Shown piece by piece: positions 1 through 5,582 of a DNA stretch of 7,588 bases. Below the pieces are notes generated by a model. The model searched no databases and had not been told where the DNA came from. It saw only the letters and a list, made by a program, of their open reading frames with translations. This DNA is from an uncultured Eubacteriales bacterium (GTDB taxonomy: Bacteria; Bacillota; Clostridia; Oscillospirales; Oscillospiraceae), in the NCBI GenBank assembly GCA_900556535.1, contig USPI01000069.1:1-7588 (forward strand), read 5' to 3'. Position 1 is the stretch's first letter. Each line of letters starts with the position of its first letter. A program made the translations under genes and the position numbers.

Positions 1-26
1 ATATGGAGATTTTCCGCTGAAAATGC

Positions 27-55
27 TTGCATTGCAATTAGATTTGTGATAACAT
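27..55 (+). promoter_or_regulatory. Promoter of rplS, extended -10 type
   Basis: A -10 hexamer TAACAT (50-55) is preceded by TGA, giving the extended -10 pattern TGn-TAACAT. A weak -35 TTGCAT (27-32) sits 17 nt upstream. The expected start of transcription is about 61-62, exactly where the first leader hairpin begins, which supports the placement. It would give rplS its own sigma-A promoter. The upstream gene, often trmD in relatives, is outside the window. Read by eye only. Confidence 0.55.
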
Positions 56-60
56 ATCAT

Positions 61-131
61 GGCCTGTGAATTGAACAGGCTATCAAGCGGTCCTCTGCCG
101 AGACCCAAGGGAGTCCTCCGGCACGAACGCC
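61..131 (+). promoter_or_regulatory. Structured 5' leader of rplS, possible L19 leader
   Basis: Two stem-loops fill the space between the predicted transcription start and the rplS ribosome binding site. The first pairs 61-66 with 76-81 (core GCCTG/CAGGC) around a 9-nt loop. The second is a compound element: GCG 87-89 pairs with CGC 128-130, and TGCCG 96-100 pairs with CGGCA 119-123. An inner GAC/GTC stem (102-104 with 113-115) encloses a C-rich and a G-rich stretch. Putative L19 leaders that bind the ribosomal protein and repress its own synthesis are described for Firmicutes. The location and architecture fit that idea, but I cannot match the consensus without a covariance model. No T-tract follows, so control, if any, is more likely at translation than by attenuation. 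Confidence 0.5.
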
Positions 132-154
132 TAAAGTAAAGGAAGGATTAGACT

Positions 155-496
155 ATGGATCTGATCAAAGTTCTCAGCGAACAGTACATGAAGCCCGAAC
201 TGCCCGAGCTCAACGTCGGCGATACCGTCCGTATCACCGTTCGCGTCAAAGAAGGCAGCCGTGAGCGCAACCAGGCTTTCGAAGGCACCATCATTGCCAA
301 GAAGCATGGCGGCATCAACGAGACCATCACCGTCCGCCGCATCTCCTATGGTGTAGGCTGCGAGAAGGTCTTCCCCGTACACTCTCCGTCTATCGTTTCC
401 GTAGAGACAGTTCGCCGCGGCAAGGTTCGCCGTGCAAAGCTGTACTACCTGCGCGAGCGCGTCGGCAAGAGAGCAAAGGTCAAGGAGCGCCTGTAA
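155..496 (+). CDS. rplS: 50S ribosomal protein L19
   Basis: This 113-residue protein is the large-subunit protein L19, which lies at the 30S-50S interface. The family signature is clear in the C-terminal half: [20 protein letters not shown], followed by the basic stretch [16 protein letters not shown]. The N-terminal half has the usual [13 protein letters not shown] beta-barrel start and the FEGTIIAKK segment. The length matches the family (about 115 residues). The start ATG follows GGAAGG (141-146) at 8 nt. The gene is monocistronic here, with its own promoter and leader upstream and a terminator 22 nt after the stop. Its isoleucines use ATC/ATT and never ATA, unlike the neighbouring operon, as expected for a highly expressed gene. 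Confidence 0.98.
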   Translation: MDLIKVLSEQYMKPELPELNVGDTVRITVRVKEGSRERNQAFEGTIIAKKHGGINETITVRRISYGVGCEKVFPVHSPSIVSVETVRRGKVRRAKLYYLRERVGKRAKVKERL

Positions 497-518
497 GCGC
501 CCGACCTGTGATCGGTTC

Positions 519-546
519 AAAAAAAGCGGCTTATGCCGCTTTTTTT
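519..546 (+). terminator. Intrinsic terminator after rplS
   Basis: A perfect 6-bp stem, AGCGGC (525-530) with GCCGCT (535-540), encloses a TTAT loop. It is flanked by seven A on the 5' side (519-525) and seven T on the 3' side (540-546). The symmetric A and T tracts extend the stem and could allow termination in both directions. It separates rplS from the lepB operon, whose -35 begins 2 nt after the T-tract. Confidence 0.93.
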
Positions 547-547
547 G

Positions 548-577
548 TTGCCTAAATGATGGTCAATCGTGTATAAT
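548..577 (+). promoter_or_regulatory. Promoter of the lepB-rbgA-rnhB-yraN-thrC operon
   Basis: A perfect -10 TATAAT (572-577) is preceded by -35 TTGCCT (548-553, four of six consensus bases) at 18 nt. The expected transcription start is about 584, giving a leader of roughly 25 nt before the lepB ATG. No other promoter-sized gap occurs before the end of thrC, so this probably drives all five genes. Confidence 0.75.
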
Positions 578-608
578 ATAGTGATAAACTCAGCAAGAGG
601 TATTGCTT

Positions 609-1187
609 ATGAAAAACAAGACTGAAAAAGTGAAGGCTCAGACGAGCACTCAGAAGGGGACAACGCGCTCCGACGTTTACGAATGGCTCCAGTGCCTTGC
701 ATATGCGCTTATAATATGCGTCGTGGTGTTTACGTTTTTCTTCCGCGTCGTTGACGTTAAGGGCGACTCGATGAACCCCACGCTGCTCAATGCGGACAAG
801 CTTATAGTGTCCGACCTGTTTTACAGCCCCAAGCAGGGCGATATCGTTATCTTCCGCAAGGATGACTACAAGCCCGAGGCCCTTGTCAAGCGCATCATTG
901 CAACTGAGGGTCAGACTATCGAAATCGACTTTGACCGCGGCAAGGTATACGTTGACGGTCAGCTTCTTGACGAGCCGTACATCGCCGAGGCAACTAAAAA
1001 CCAGCTCGACTTTCCCGGTGCGCAGACTGTGCCGGAGGGCTGCGTGTTCGTGATGGGCGATAACCGCAACCAATCGTCCGACAGCCGCCGTGCCGCAATA
1101 GGCATGGTCGATGAGCGCCTTATCGTCGGCAAGGTGCTGTTTAAGATATTCCCCCTTGACAGGATAGGCAGCCCCTACGGAGACTGA
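609..1187 (+). CDS. lepB: Signal peptidase I (type I, S26 family)
   Basis: This is a membrane-anchored serine protease that removes signal peptides from exported proteins on the outer face of the membrane. The 192-residue protein has a Lys/Thr-rich cytoplasmic N-tail (1-25), one transmembrane segment (about 29-45) and an extracytoplasmic catalytic domain. The catalytic Ser54 is in GDSMNPTL and the general-base Lys94 is in VKRIIA. The last conserved box is GDNRNQSSDSR (150-160). The single N-terminal segment and small size match the Gram-positive SipS type rather than the two-segment E. coli LepB. I chose ATG 609 over the in-frame TTG 603 because AGAGG (596-600) is 8 nt from the ATG but only 2 nt from the TTG. 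It is the first gene of the operon, 1 nt before rbgA. Confidence 0.95.
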   Translation: MKNKTEKVKAQTSTQKGTTRSDVYEWLQCLAYALIICVVVFTFFFRVVDVKGDSMNPTLLNADKLIVSDLFYSPKQGDIVIFRKDDYKPEALVKRIIATEGQTIEIDFDRGKVYVDGQLLDEPYIAEATKNQLDFPGAQTVPEGCVFVMGDNRNQSSDSRRAAIGMVDERLIVGKVLFKIFPLDRIGSPYGD

Positions 1188-1188
1188 T

Positions 1189-2058
1189 ATGGATTCTGTG
1201 AATTACGAAAAAATGAATATACAGTGGTTTCCCGGCCACATGACCAAGGCGCAGCGCATGATAGAGGACAGCATAAAGCAGGTCGATGCCGTGTGCGAGA
1301 TACTTGATGCGCGCATACCGTATTCAAGCCGAAATCCGGATATTGACCGCCTTGCAGCCGGAAAGCCGAGGCTAATCATCTTGAACCGCACCGACCTTGC
1401 CGACCCTGCGATAACCGCGCAGTGGCGTGCGTATTTCGAAAAGAGCGGGATCAAGATCCTTGAGACGGACGCAAAAACCGGCAAGGGCGTTAACGGCTTT
1501 GCTCCGGCTCTGCGCGAACTTCTTAAGGACAAGATAGCCGATTACGCAGCCAAGGGTCAGGTAAACCGCCCTATGCGTGTCATGATACTCGGCATACCGA
1601 ACGTCGGTAAATCTACATTTATAAATAAAGTTGCAAAGCGCAAGGCCGCCATTGCCGGTGATAAGCCCGGAGTCACGCGCGGCAAGCAGTGGATAAATAT
1701 CGACAAGGGACTTGACCTGCTCGACACGCCGGGTATACTCTGGCCGAAGTTTGATTCGCAGGAGGTGGGCGAGATGCTCGCACTCACGAATGCGATAAAG
1801 GCGGACGTCCTCGATAAGGAAACTCTCGCGGCAAACTTCATGCTGCGGCTGCGTGAAATGTATCCGCAGGCGCTCACGGCAAGATATAAATTCGAGCCCG
1901 ATCCCGACATGAACGGCTTCGAGCTGCTTGAGCAGGCCGCGAAAAAGCGCGGCTTTCTCGTCTCAAGAGGCGAGTATGACATTGAGCGCATGGCAAATAC
2001 TCTGCTGGGCGAATACCACGACGGAAAGCTCGGCAGGATCAGTCTGGAGAAACCGTGA
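1189..2058 (+). CDS. rbgA: Ribosome biogenesis GTPase A (YlqF family)
   Basis: RbgA is a circularly permuted GTPase needed for late assembly of the 50S subunit in Firmicutes. The protein has 289 residues (B. subtilis protein about 282). It opens with the family hallmark NIQWFPGHMTKA, then shows GTPase motifs in permuted order: G4 as NRTD (66-69), DAKTGKG as the likely G5, the P-loop GIPNVGKST (135-143), PGVTRGKQW with the G2 Thr, and G3 as DTPG (179-182). The C-terminal helical domain ends in LLGEYHDGKLGRISLE. The G4 motif has Arg where NKxD is usual. ATG 1189 is preceded by GGAGA (1179-1183) at 5 nt. The start typical of homologues corresponds to Met9 at 1213, which lacks a good ribosome binding site. 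Its stop overlaps the rnhB start. Confidence 0.96.
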   Translation: MDSVNYEKMNIQWFPGHMTKAQRMIEDSIKQVDAVCEILDARIPYSSRNPDIDRLAAGKPRLIILNRTDLADPAITAQWRAYFEKSGIKILETDAKTGKGVNGFAPALRELLKDKIADYAAKGQVNRPMRVMILGIPNVGKSTFINKVAKRKAAIAGDKPGVTRGKQWINIDKGLDLLDTPGILWPKFDSQEVGEMLALTNAIKADVLDKETLAANFMLRLREMYPQALTARYKFEPDPDMNGFELLEQAAKKRGFLVSRGEYDIERMANTLLGEYHDGKLGRISLEKP

Positions 2059-2657
2059 TGCAGGAGCTTTGGGAGCTGGAAAACGAAATATACGACGCGG
2101 GCGAGCAGCTTTTGTGCGGCGTTGACGAGGCCGGACGCGGCCCGCTTGCGGGACCTGTGTGCGCGGCGGCCGTCATACTTCCGCGCGGACTGTGCATACC
2201 GGGGCTTAACGACTCGAAAAAGCTCACGGAAAAGAAAAGGGAAACGCTGTACGACATTATATGCAGCTCGGCGGTCAGCTACGGGATAGCATTCGCAACC
2301 GTGGATGAGATCGAGGAGGTAAATATCCTCAACGCCGCGATGCTCGCCATGAACAGGGCCATCGAAAAGCTCTCCGTGCAGCCCACCCTCGCGCTCATAG
2401 ACGGAAACCGCAACAGCGCTATCAAGATCGCGAGCAGGTGCGTGGTTAAGGGCGATGCCAAATGCGCGGATATTGCCGCGGCATCGGTTCTCGCAAAGGT
2501 CACCCGTGACAGATATATGCTCGAAATGGCGGAGAAATATCCGCAGTATAAGTTTGAAAAGCACAAGGGCTACGGTACGAAGGATCACTATGCCGCATTG
2601 CGGGAATACGGTCCGTGTGAGATACACCGCCCGAGCTTCTTGAGGAAGATGCACTGA
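2058..2657 (+). CDS. rnhB: Ribonuclease HII
   Basis: RNase HII cuts the RNA strand of RNA/DNA hybrids and nicks at single ribonucleotides in DNA. The 199-residue protein carries the full acidic site: Asp23 and Glu24 in GVDEAGRGPLAGPV, Asp115 in LIDGN, and Asp133 in KGDAK. It also has the GRG loop, the LNDSKKLTEKKRE motif, the block AAASVLAKVTRDRYM and the C-terminal HKGYGTKDHY. It ends soon after HRPSF, which is a compact C-terminus. ATG 2058 shares one base with the rbgA stop in TGATG and lies 8 nt after GGAG (2046-2049). A GTG at 2055 is possible but closer to that site. Translational coupling to rbgA is likely. The same TGATG junction links it to yraN. Confidence 0.96.
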   Translation: MQELWELENEIYDAGEQLLCGVDEAGRGPLAGPVCAAAVILPRGLCIPGLNDSKKLTEKKRETLYDIICSSAVSYGIAFATVDEIEEVNILNAAMLAMNRAIEKLSVQPTLALIDGNRNSAIKIASRCVVKGDAKCADIAAASVLAKVTRDRYMLEMAEKYPQYKFEKHKGYGTKDHYAALREYGPCEIHRPSFLRKMH

Positions 2658-3016
2658 TGACGGACGAAAGCTTGGGCGCATTCGGAGAGCGCAAGGCGGC
2701 AAATTACCTCAGACTTCACGGCTATAAGCTCATTGATGCCAACTGGAGATGCCGCAGCGGTGAAATTGATATAATCGCAAAAAAGCGTGAATACATAGTA
2801 TTCGTCGAGGTCAAGCTCCGCAAAAACAATGCCTTCGGTGAGGCGCGCGAATTCGTGACCCCCGCAAAGCAGCGGCGAGTAATGTCGGCAGCACAGCTTT
2901 GGCTTCAGGCAAACGACACGGAGCTTCAGCCGCGATTTGACGTCATCGAGGTCTACGCACCCGACGGCGTAAACACAAGAAAAGTTACCATAAATCACAT
3001 AGAAAATGCATTTTGA
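2657..3016 (+). CDS. yraN: YraN/UPF0102 family protein, nuclease-like fold
   Basis: This 119-residue protein belongs to UPF0102, a widespread family with the restriction-endonuclease-like fold and no settled role. It is usually encoded beside rnhB, which suggests a part in nucleic-acid maintenance. The N-terminus has the LGAFGERKAANYLRLHGY helix. The possible metal site is visible as GEIDIIA (Glu36, Asp38) followed by VFVEVKLR (Glu51, Lys53), the spacing of a PD-(D/E)xK nuclease. The protein ends with FDVIEVYAPDG. The length is normal. The ATG at 2657 overlaps the rnhB stop by one base, and GGAAG (2644-2648) lies 8 nt upstream. Nuclease activity is inferred from the fold only. Confidence 0.92.
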   Translation: MTDESLGAFGERKAANYLRLHGYKLIDANWRCRSGEIDIIAKKREYIVFVEVKLRKNNAFGEAREFVTPAKQRRVMSAAQLWLQANDTELQPRFDVIEVYAPDGVNTRKVTINHIENAF

Positions 3017-3035
3017 CCGGAAAGGAAGATCCGCT

Positions 3036-4514
3036 ATGCTGTATTTCAGTACAAGAAACGAGAAGAATAAAGTCACCGCAGCCGAAGCGATATCGCGCGG
3101 TCTTGCGCCCGACGGCGGCCTGTTCGTGCCCGAAACGCTGCCTCGGCTCACGCTCGGCGATATTAAGGAGATAGGCAAAAAGGACTATCGCGGCAGGGCT
3201 TTCAATATAATGAAGCTGTTTCTCGATGAGTTTACGGACGACGAGCTGCGCGGCATGATCGCCAAGGCGTACAGCGATAATTTTGACAGCGCGGACACCG
3301 CACCCGTGCATTTTGTCGATGATAAGACCGCAGTGCTCGAGCTGTGGCACGGCCCGACCTGCGCGTTTAAGGATATGGCGCTGCAAATGCTGCCGCACCT
3401 GCTCACGGCGTCACTCAAAAAATGCGGCGAGCAGCGCAAGGTTTGCATACTCGTTGCAACGAGCGGCGACACCGGCAAGGCGGCTCTTGAGGGCTTTGCG
3501 GACGTTGAGAACACCAGGATACTCGTTTTCTACCCGCATAACGGCGTCTCCGATGTTCAGAAGCTGCAAATGATAACCCAGACGGGCGATAATGTCAGCG
3601 TAGCCGCCGTAAGGGGCAACTTTGACGATGCGCAGACCGGCGTTAAGAAGATATTTGCCGACAAGGATTTTGCCGAAAAGCTCAGCGAAAACGGCTGGTT
3701 TTTGTCGTCGGCCAACTCCATCAACTGGGGCAGGCTACTGCCGCAGATCGTCTACTATTTCTCGGCATACTGCGACTTTGCAAATTCCGGCCGTGTGAAT
3801 TACGGCGACAAGGTCGATTTTGCCGTTCCCACCGGAAACTTCGGCAACATCCTTGCCTGCTGGTACGCAAAGAATATGGGTCTGCCCGTTGGCAAGCTCA
3901 TCTGCGCCTCAAATCAGAATAACGTCCTTGCCGATTTCTTCGATAACGGCGTTTATGACCGCAACAGGACCTTTTATACGACAATTTCGCCGTCCATGGA
4001 CATCCTCGTCTCCAGCAACCTTGAAAGACTGCTGTATTCCGTCTGCAAAAACGACGCTGAGGTCGCGGGCTATATGAAGGAGCTCTCCGAGAGCGGCAAA
4101 TACGAGGTCTCCGACGCAATAAAGAGCGTCATCGGCGAGAACTTCGTCGGCGGCTACTGCTCCGATGCGGACACGAAGGCGGTCATCGGTAAGGTCTACG
4201 CCGAAAACGGCTATCTCATGGATACCCATACCGCGGTCGCGTTCAAGAAGGTTATTGACTATCGCGCCGAAAACGCAGCCGTACCGACGGTCGTCGTATC
4301 CACCGCAAGCCCTTATAAGTTCTGCGACAGCGTTCTTGAGGCGCTCGGTCAGGAAACCGTGGGAAGCGGCACGCAGCTTATCGAAAAGCTCTCGGACTTC
4401 ACGAAAACGAGCGTGCCCAAGCCCCTTGCGGGACTTGACAAACGCGAAAAGCGCTTTAGCCTCGTAACGGATAAGGACGATATGAAAAAGATCGTTGCGG
4501 AGTTTTTGCTGTAA
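3036..4514 (+). CDS. thrC: Threonine synthase
   Basis: This PLP enzyme converts O-phosphohomoserine to threonine in the cytoplasm, the last step of the pathway. The 492-residue protein starts with LYFSTRNEKNKVTAAEAI, typical of the longer ThrC class. The PLP lysine is Lys112 in GPTCAFKDMALQ. Phosphate- and cofactor-binding loops are visible as TSGDTGKAA (142-150) and PTGNFGNI (265-272). I chose ATG 3036 because AAGGAAG (3022-3028) lies 7 nt upstream. The in-frame ATG at 3006 would overlap yraN by 11 bases and has no clear site. It is the last gene of the operon, 19 nt after yraN. No other threonine genes (hom, thrB) are in the window, and there is no T-box or other leader before it, so it probably follows the operon promoter. 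Confidence 0.95.
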   Translation: MLYFSTRNEKNKVTAAEAISRGLAPDGGLFVPETLPRLTLGDIKEIGKKDYRGRAFNIMKLFLDEFTDDELRGMIAKAYSDNFDSADTAPVHFVDDKTAVLELWHGPTCAFKDMALQMLPHLLTASLKKCGEQRKVCILVATSGDTGKAALEGFADVENTRILVFYPHNGVSDVQKLQMITQTGDNVSVAAVRGNFDDAQTGVKKIFADKDFAEKLSENGWFLSSANSINWGRLLPQIVYYFSAYCDFANSGRVNYGDKVDFAVPTGNFGNILACWYAKNMGLPVGKLICASNQNNVLADFFDNGVYDRNRTFYTTISPSMDILVSSNLERLLYSVCKNDAEVAGYMKELSESGKYEVSDAIKSVIGENFVGGYCSDADTKAVIGKVYAENGYLMDTHTAVAFKKVIDYRAENAAVPTVVVSTASPYKFCDSVLEALGQETVGSGTQLIEKLSDFTKTSVPKPLAGLDKREKRFSLVTDKDDMKKIVAEFLL

Positions 4515-4527
4515 AAGGCGATATGTA

Positions 4528-4541
4528 GGGGCACAAGCCCC
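4528..4541. repeat. Short G/C hairpin between convergent thrC and DUF1540 gene
   Basis: A perfect 5-bp stem, GGGGC (4528-4532) with GCCCC (4537-4541), encloses an ACAA loop. It lies in the 34-bp space between the stops of thrC (+) and the DUF1540 gene (-). No T-tract follows on either strand, so it is not a standard intrinsic terminator. The flank TGTAGGGGC resembles the start of short dispersed palindromes seen in many clostridial genomes. Whether this is such a repeat or a minimal shared terminator cannot be decided from one copy. Confidence 0.45.
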
Positions 4542-4548
4542 GTTAAGC

Positions 4549-4731
4549 TCAGTCGCAGCAGCCGCGGGGACAGAACGTGGAGCAGAAGGTCTCACTTTTT
4601 GTGGTGGCCTTATCGTTCTGCACCTTGATCTGCGAAGCGGAGCACTTGCAGTCGATTGTGTTGTACTTGCAGTTTGAAACATCGCAGCCGACACCGGTCG
4701 TTCGGTCGGAGCTCATTTTCTTGTTGCTCAT
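4549..4731 (-). CDS. Small cysteine-rich DUF1540 protein
   Basis: This 60-residue protein has a single DUF1540-like domain, a family of unknown function common in Clostridia and other Firmicutes. The pattern is Cys16-x4-Cys21 (CDVSNCKYN), Cys28-x-Cys30-SA, then the IKV strand and Cys50-STF. Three more cysteines, 54, 58 and 59, crowd the C-terminus (CPRGCCD). Eight cysteines in 60 residues suggest metal binding or a redox role, but this is inference. There is no signal peptide. The start is ATG at 4731, preceded by a strong GGAGG (4744-4740) at 8 nt. An in-frame GTG at 4740 would overlap that site and is rejected. It is the only gene on the - strand, convergent with thrC and divergent from the metallophosphoesterase. 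A + strand reading frame open from 4577 runs opposite it but has no ribosome binding site there. Confidence 0.87.
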   Translation of the reverse strand: MSNKKMSSDRTTGVGCDVSNCKYNTIDCKCSASQIKVQNDKATTKSETFCSTFCPRGCCD

Positions 4732-4742
4732 TGTTTTCACCT

Positions 4743-4783
4743 CCGGAGCGTATTGTCGTAAGACGGTATTAGTATGGCTCCGG
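4743..4783. promoter_or_regulatory. Nested inverted repeat in the divergent DUF1540/phosphoesterase region
   Basis: Perfect 7-bp arms CCGGAGC (4743-4749) and GCTCCGG (4777-4783) enclose 27 nt. Within that space GTATTGTC (4750-4757) pairs with GACGGTAT (4762-4769) around a GTAA loop. The inner stem has three G-U pairs in + strand RNA and would be weaker in - strand RNA. The left arm overlaps two bases of the DUF1540 Shine-Dalgarno (4744-4740), and CTCCGGAG (4741-4748) is itself a palindrome. It could be a leader structure that limits translation of the DUF1540 gene, or a DNA operator shared by both genes. No regulator can be named. Confidence 0.4.
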
Positions 4784-4791
4784 CATCGGAA

Positions 4792-4797
4792 ATTATA
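4792..4797 (-). promoter_or_regulatory. Possible -10 of the DUF1540 gene
   Basis: The - strand reads TATAAT here, a perfect -10. Transcription would begin near 4785, right at the edge of the inverted repeat, leaving a leader of about 54 nt before the ATG at 4731. The -35 region falls inside the start of the metallophosphoesterase gene and shows no good match at 16-18 nt, so an activator or an alternative sigma factor may be involved, or the match may be chance. I see no convincing promoter for the + strand gene in the same 76 bp. Confidence 0.35.
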
Positions 4798-4807
4798 CGG
4801 AGGAAGT

Positions 4808-5494
4808 ATGTCACTATACGCGATCGGCGATCTTCATCTTTCGCTGGGTGTTAATAAGTCAATGGACGTCTTCGGCGGCCGCTGGGAAAACTATGTCGAG
4901 AAAATTCTCGACGGCTTCTCAACGCTCGGCGACGATGACCTGACGGTGCTTTGCGGCGATATAACCTGGGGAATGACCATGGATGAGGCGCTGCCGGACT
5001 TTAAATTCATAGACGCACTTCCCGGGAAAAAGCTCATCATCAAGGGAAACCATGACTATTGGTGGACAACGGCAACGAAGGCAAGGGGCTTTTTCGAGCA
5101 GCACGGCATTGAGAGCATCGGCGTACTTCACAACTCCTCGGCGGAATATAATGGCGTCTCAATATGCGGAACGCGCGGCTGGTTTTACGAGGAGTCGAAG
5201 AGCGTTGAACACGATAAGAAGATAATGAACAGGGAAGTGATGCGCCTTGAGGCGTCTCTCAAGACGGCGCAGACGGATGTTATCTTTGCCTTCCTGCATT
5301 ATCCGCCGAAATATCTCGGCTATGAATGTCCCGAACTGCTTGAGCTTCTTAATAAATATAATGTAAAGCGCTGCTGCTATGGGCATATCCACGGCGCGGG
5401 CTGCAAATTCGCGTTTAACGGTACTCTGGCGGGTACGGAATTCACGCTCGTTTCGGCTGATTCCGTGAATTTTAAACCTGTAAAGCTTATTTAG
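4808..5494 (+). CDS. Calcineurin-like metallophosphoesterase
   Basis: This 228-residue protein is a two-metal phosphoesterase whose substrate I cannot tell. All conserved blocks are present: IGDLHLS (Asp8, His10), CGDITWG (Asp51), KGNHDYWW (Asn81, His82), FLHYPPK (His164) and YGHIHG (His193, His195). It has no signal peptide or membrane segment, so it should be cytoplasmic. It resembles the predicted phosphohydrolases of COG1768 (moderate confidence). The start is ATG 4808, preceded by GGAGG (4799-4803) at only 4 nt. The frame stays open back to 4577, but that extension lies opposite the DUF1540 gene and the intergenic region, and would put 77 unrelated residues before the first metal motif. 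It is followed by 88 nt holding the tig promoter. No terminator is seen after it. Confidence 0.9.
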   Translation: MSLYAIGDLHLSLGVNKSMDVFGGRWENYVEKILDGFSTLGDDDLTVLCGDITWGMTMDEALPDFKFIDALPGKKLIIKGNHDYWWTTATKARGFFEQHGIESIGVLHNSSAEYNGVSICGTRGWFYEESKSVEHDKKIMNREVMRLEASLKTAQTDVIFAFLHYPPKYLGYECPELLELLNKYNVKRCCYGHIHGAGCKFAFNGTLAGTEFTLVSADSVNFKPVKLI

Positions 5495-5514
5495 CGCGTG
5501 TTAAAAGAAAATAA

Positions 5515-5543
5515 TTGCTTTTGACAGAATAATCTGCTATTAT
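5515..5543 (+). promoter_or_regulatory. Promoter of tig, extended -10 type
   Basis: The -10 TATTAT (5538-5543) is preceded by TGC, giving an extended -10. A -35 TTGCTT (5515-5520) lies 17 nt upstream. A perfect TTGACA follows at once (5521-5526), but it is only 11 nt from this -10 and has no good -10 of its own at 16-18 nt. The expected start is about 5550, with a leader of roughly 33 nt containing the AGGAGG site. The tig-clpP unit probably depends on it. Confidence 0.6.
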
Positions 5544-5582
5544 ATCTTAGTCTATGTGAATTATATTAGGAGGAATATATAA

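Noticed and set aside
603..608. TTG start of lepB two codons upstream
   Set aside because: The AGAGG site is only 2 nt from the TTG but 8 nt from the ATG at 609.
1557..2702. Long - strand open frame of 381 codons
   Set aside because: It is antisense to rbgA, rnhB and the yraN start, all of which have full family motifs. The translation shows no recognisable domain, and such shadows are expected opposite biased codons.
3909..4694. - strand open frame of 261 codons
   Set aside because: It is antisense to thrC and overlaps the DUF1540 gene, with low-complexity Arg/Ala-rich translation and no recognisable domain.
4577..4807. N-terminal extension of the metallophosphoesterase by 77 residues with hydrophobic stretches resembling a membrane anchor
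   Set aside because: It lies opposite the well-supported DUF1540 gene, has no ribosome binding site at its first ATG, and runs through the structured intergenic region. ATG 4808 has GGAGG upstream and starts directly at the first metal motif.
5503..5521. A/T-rich AAAAG...CTTTT pairing after the metallophosphoesterase as a terminator
   Set aside because: The stem has one G-C pair and no T-tract after it, and it overlaps the tig promoter, so it is not a credible terminator.
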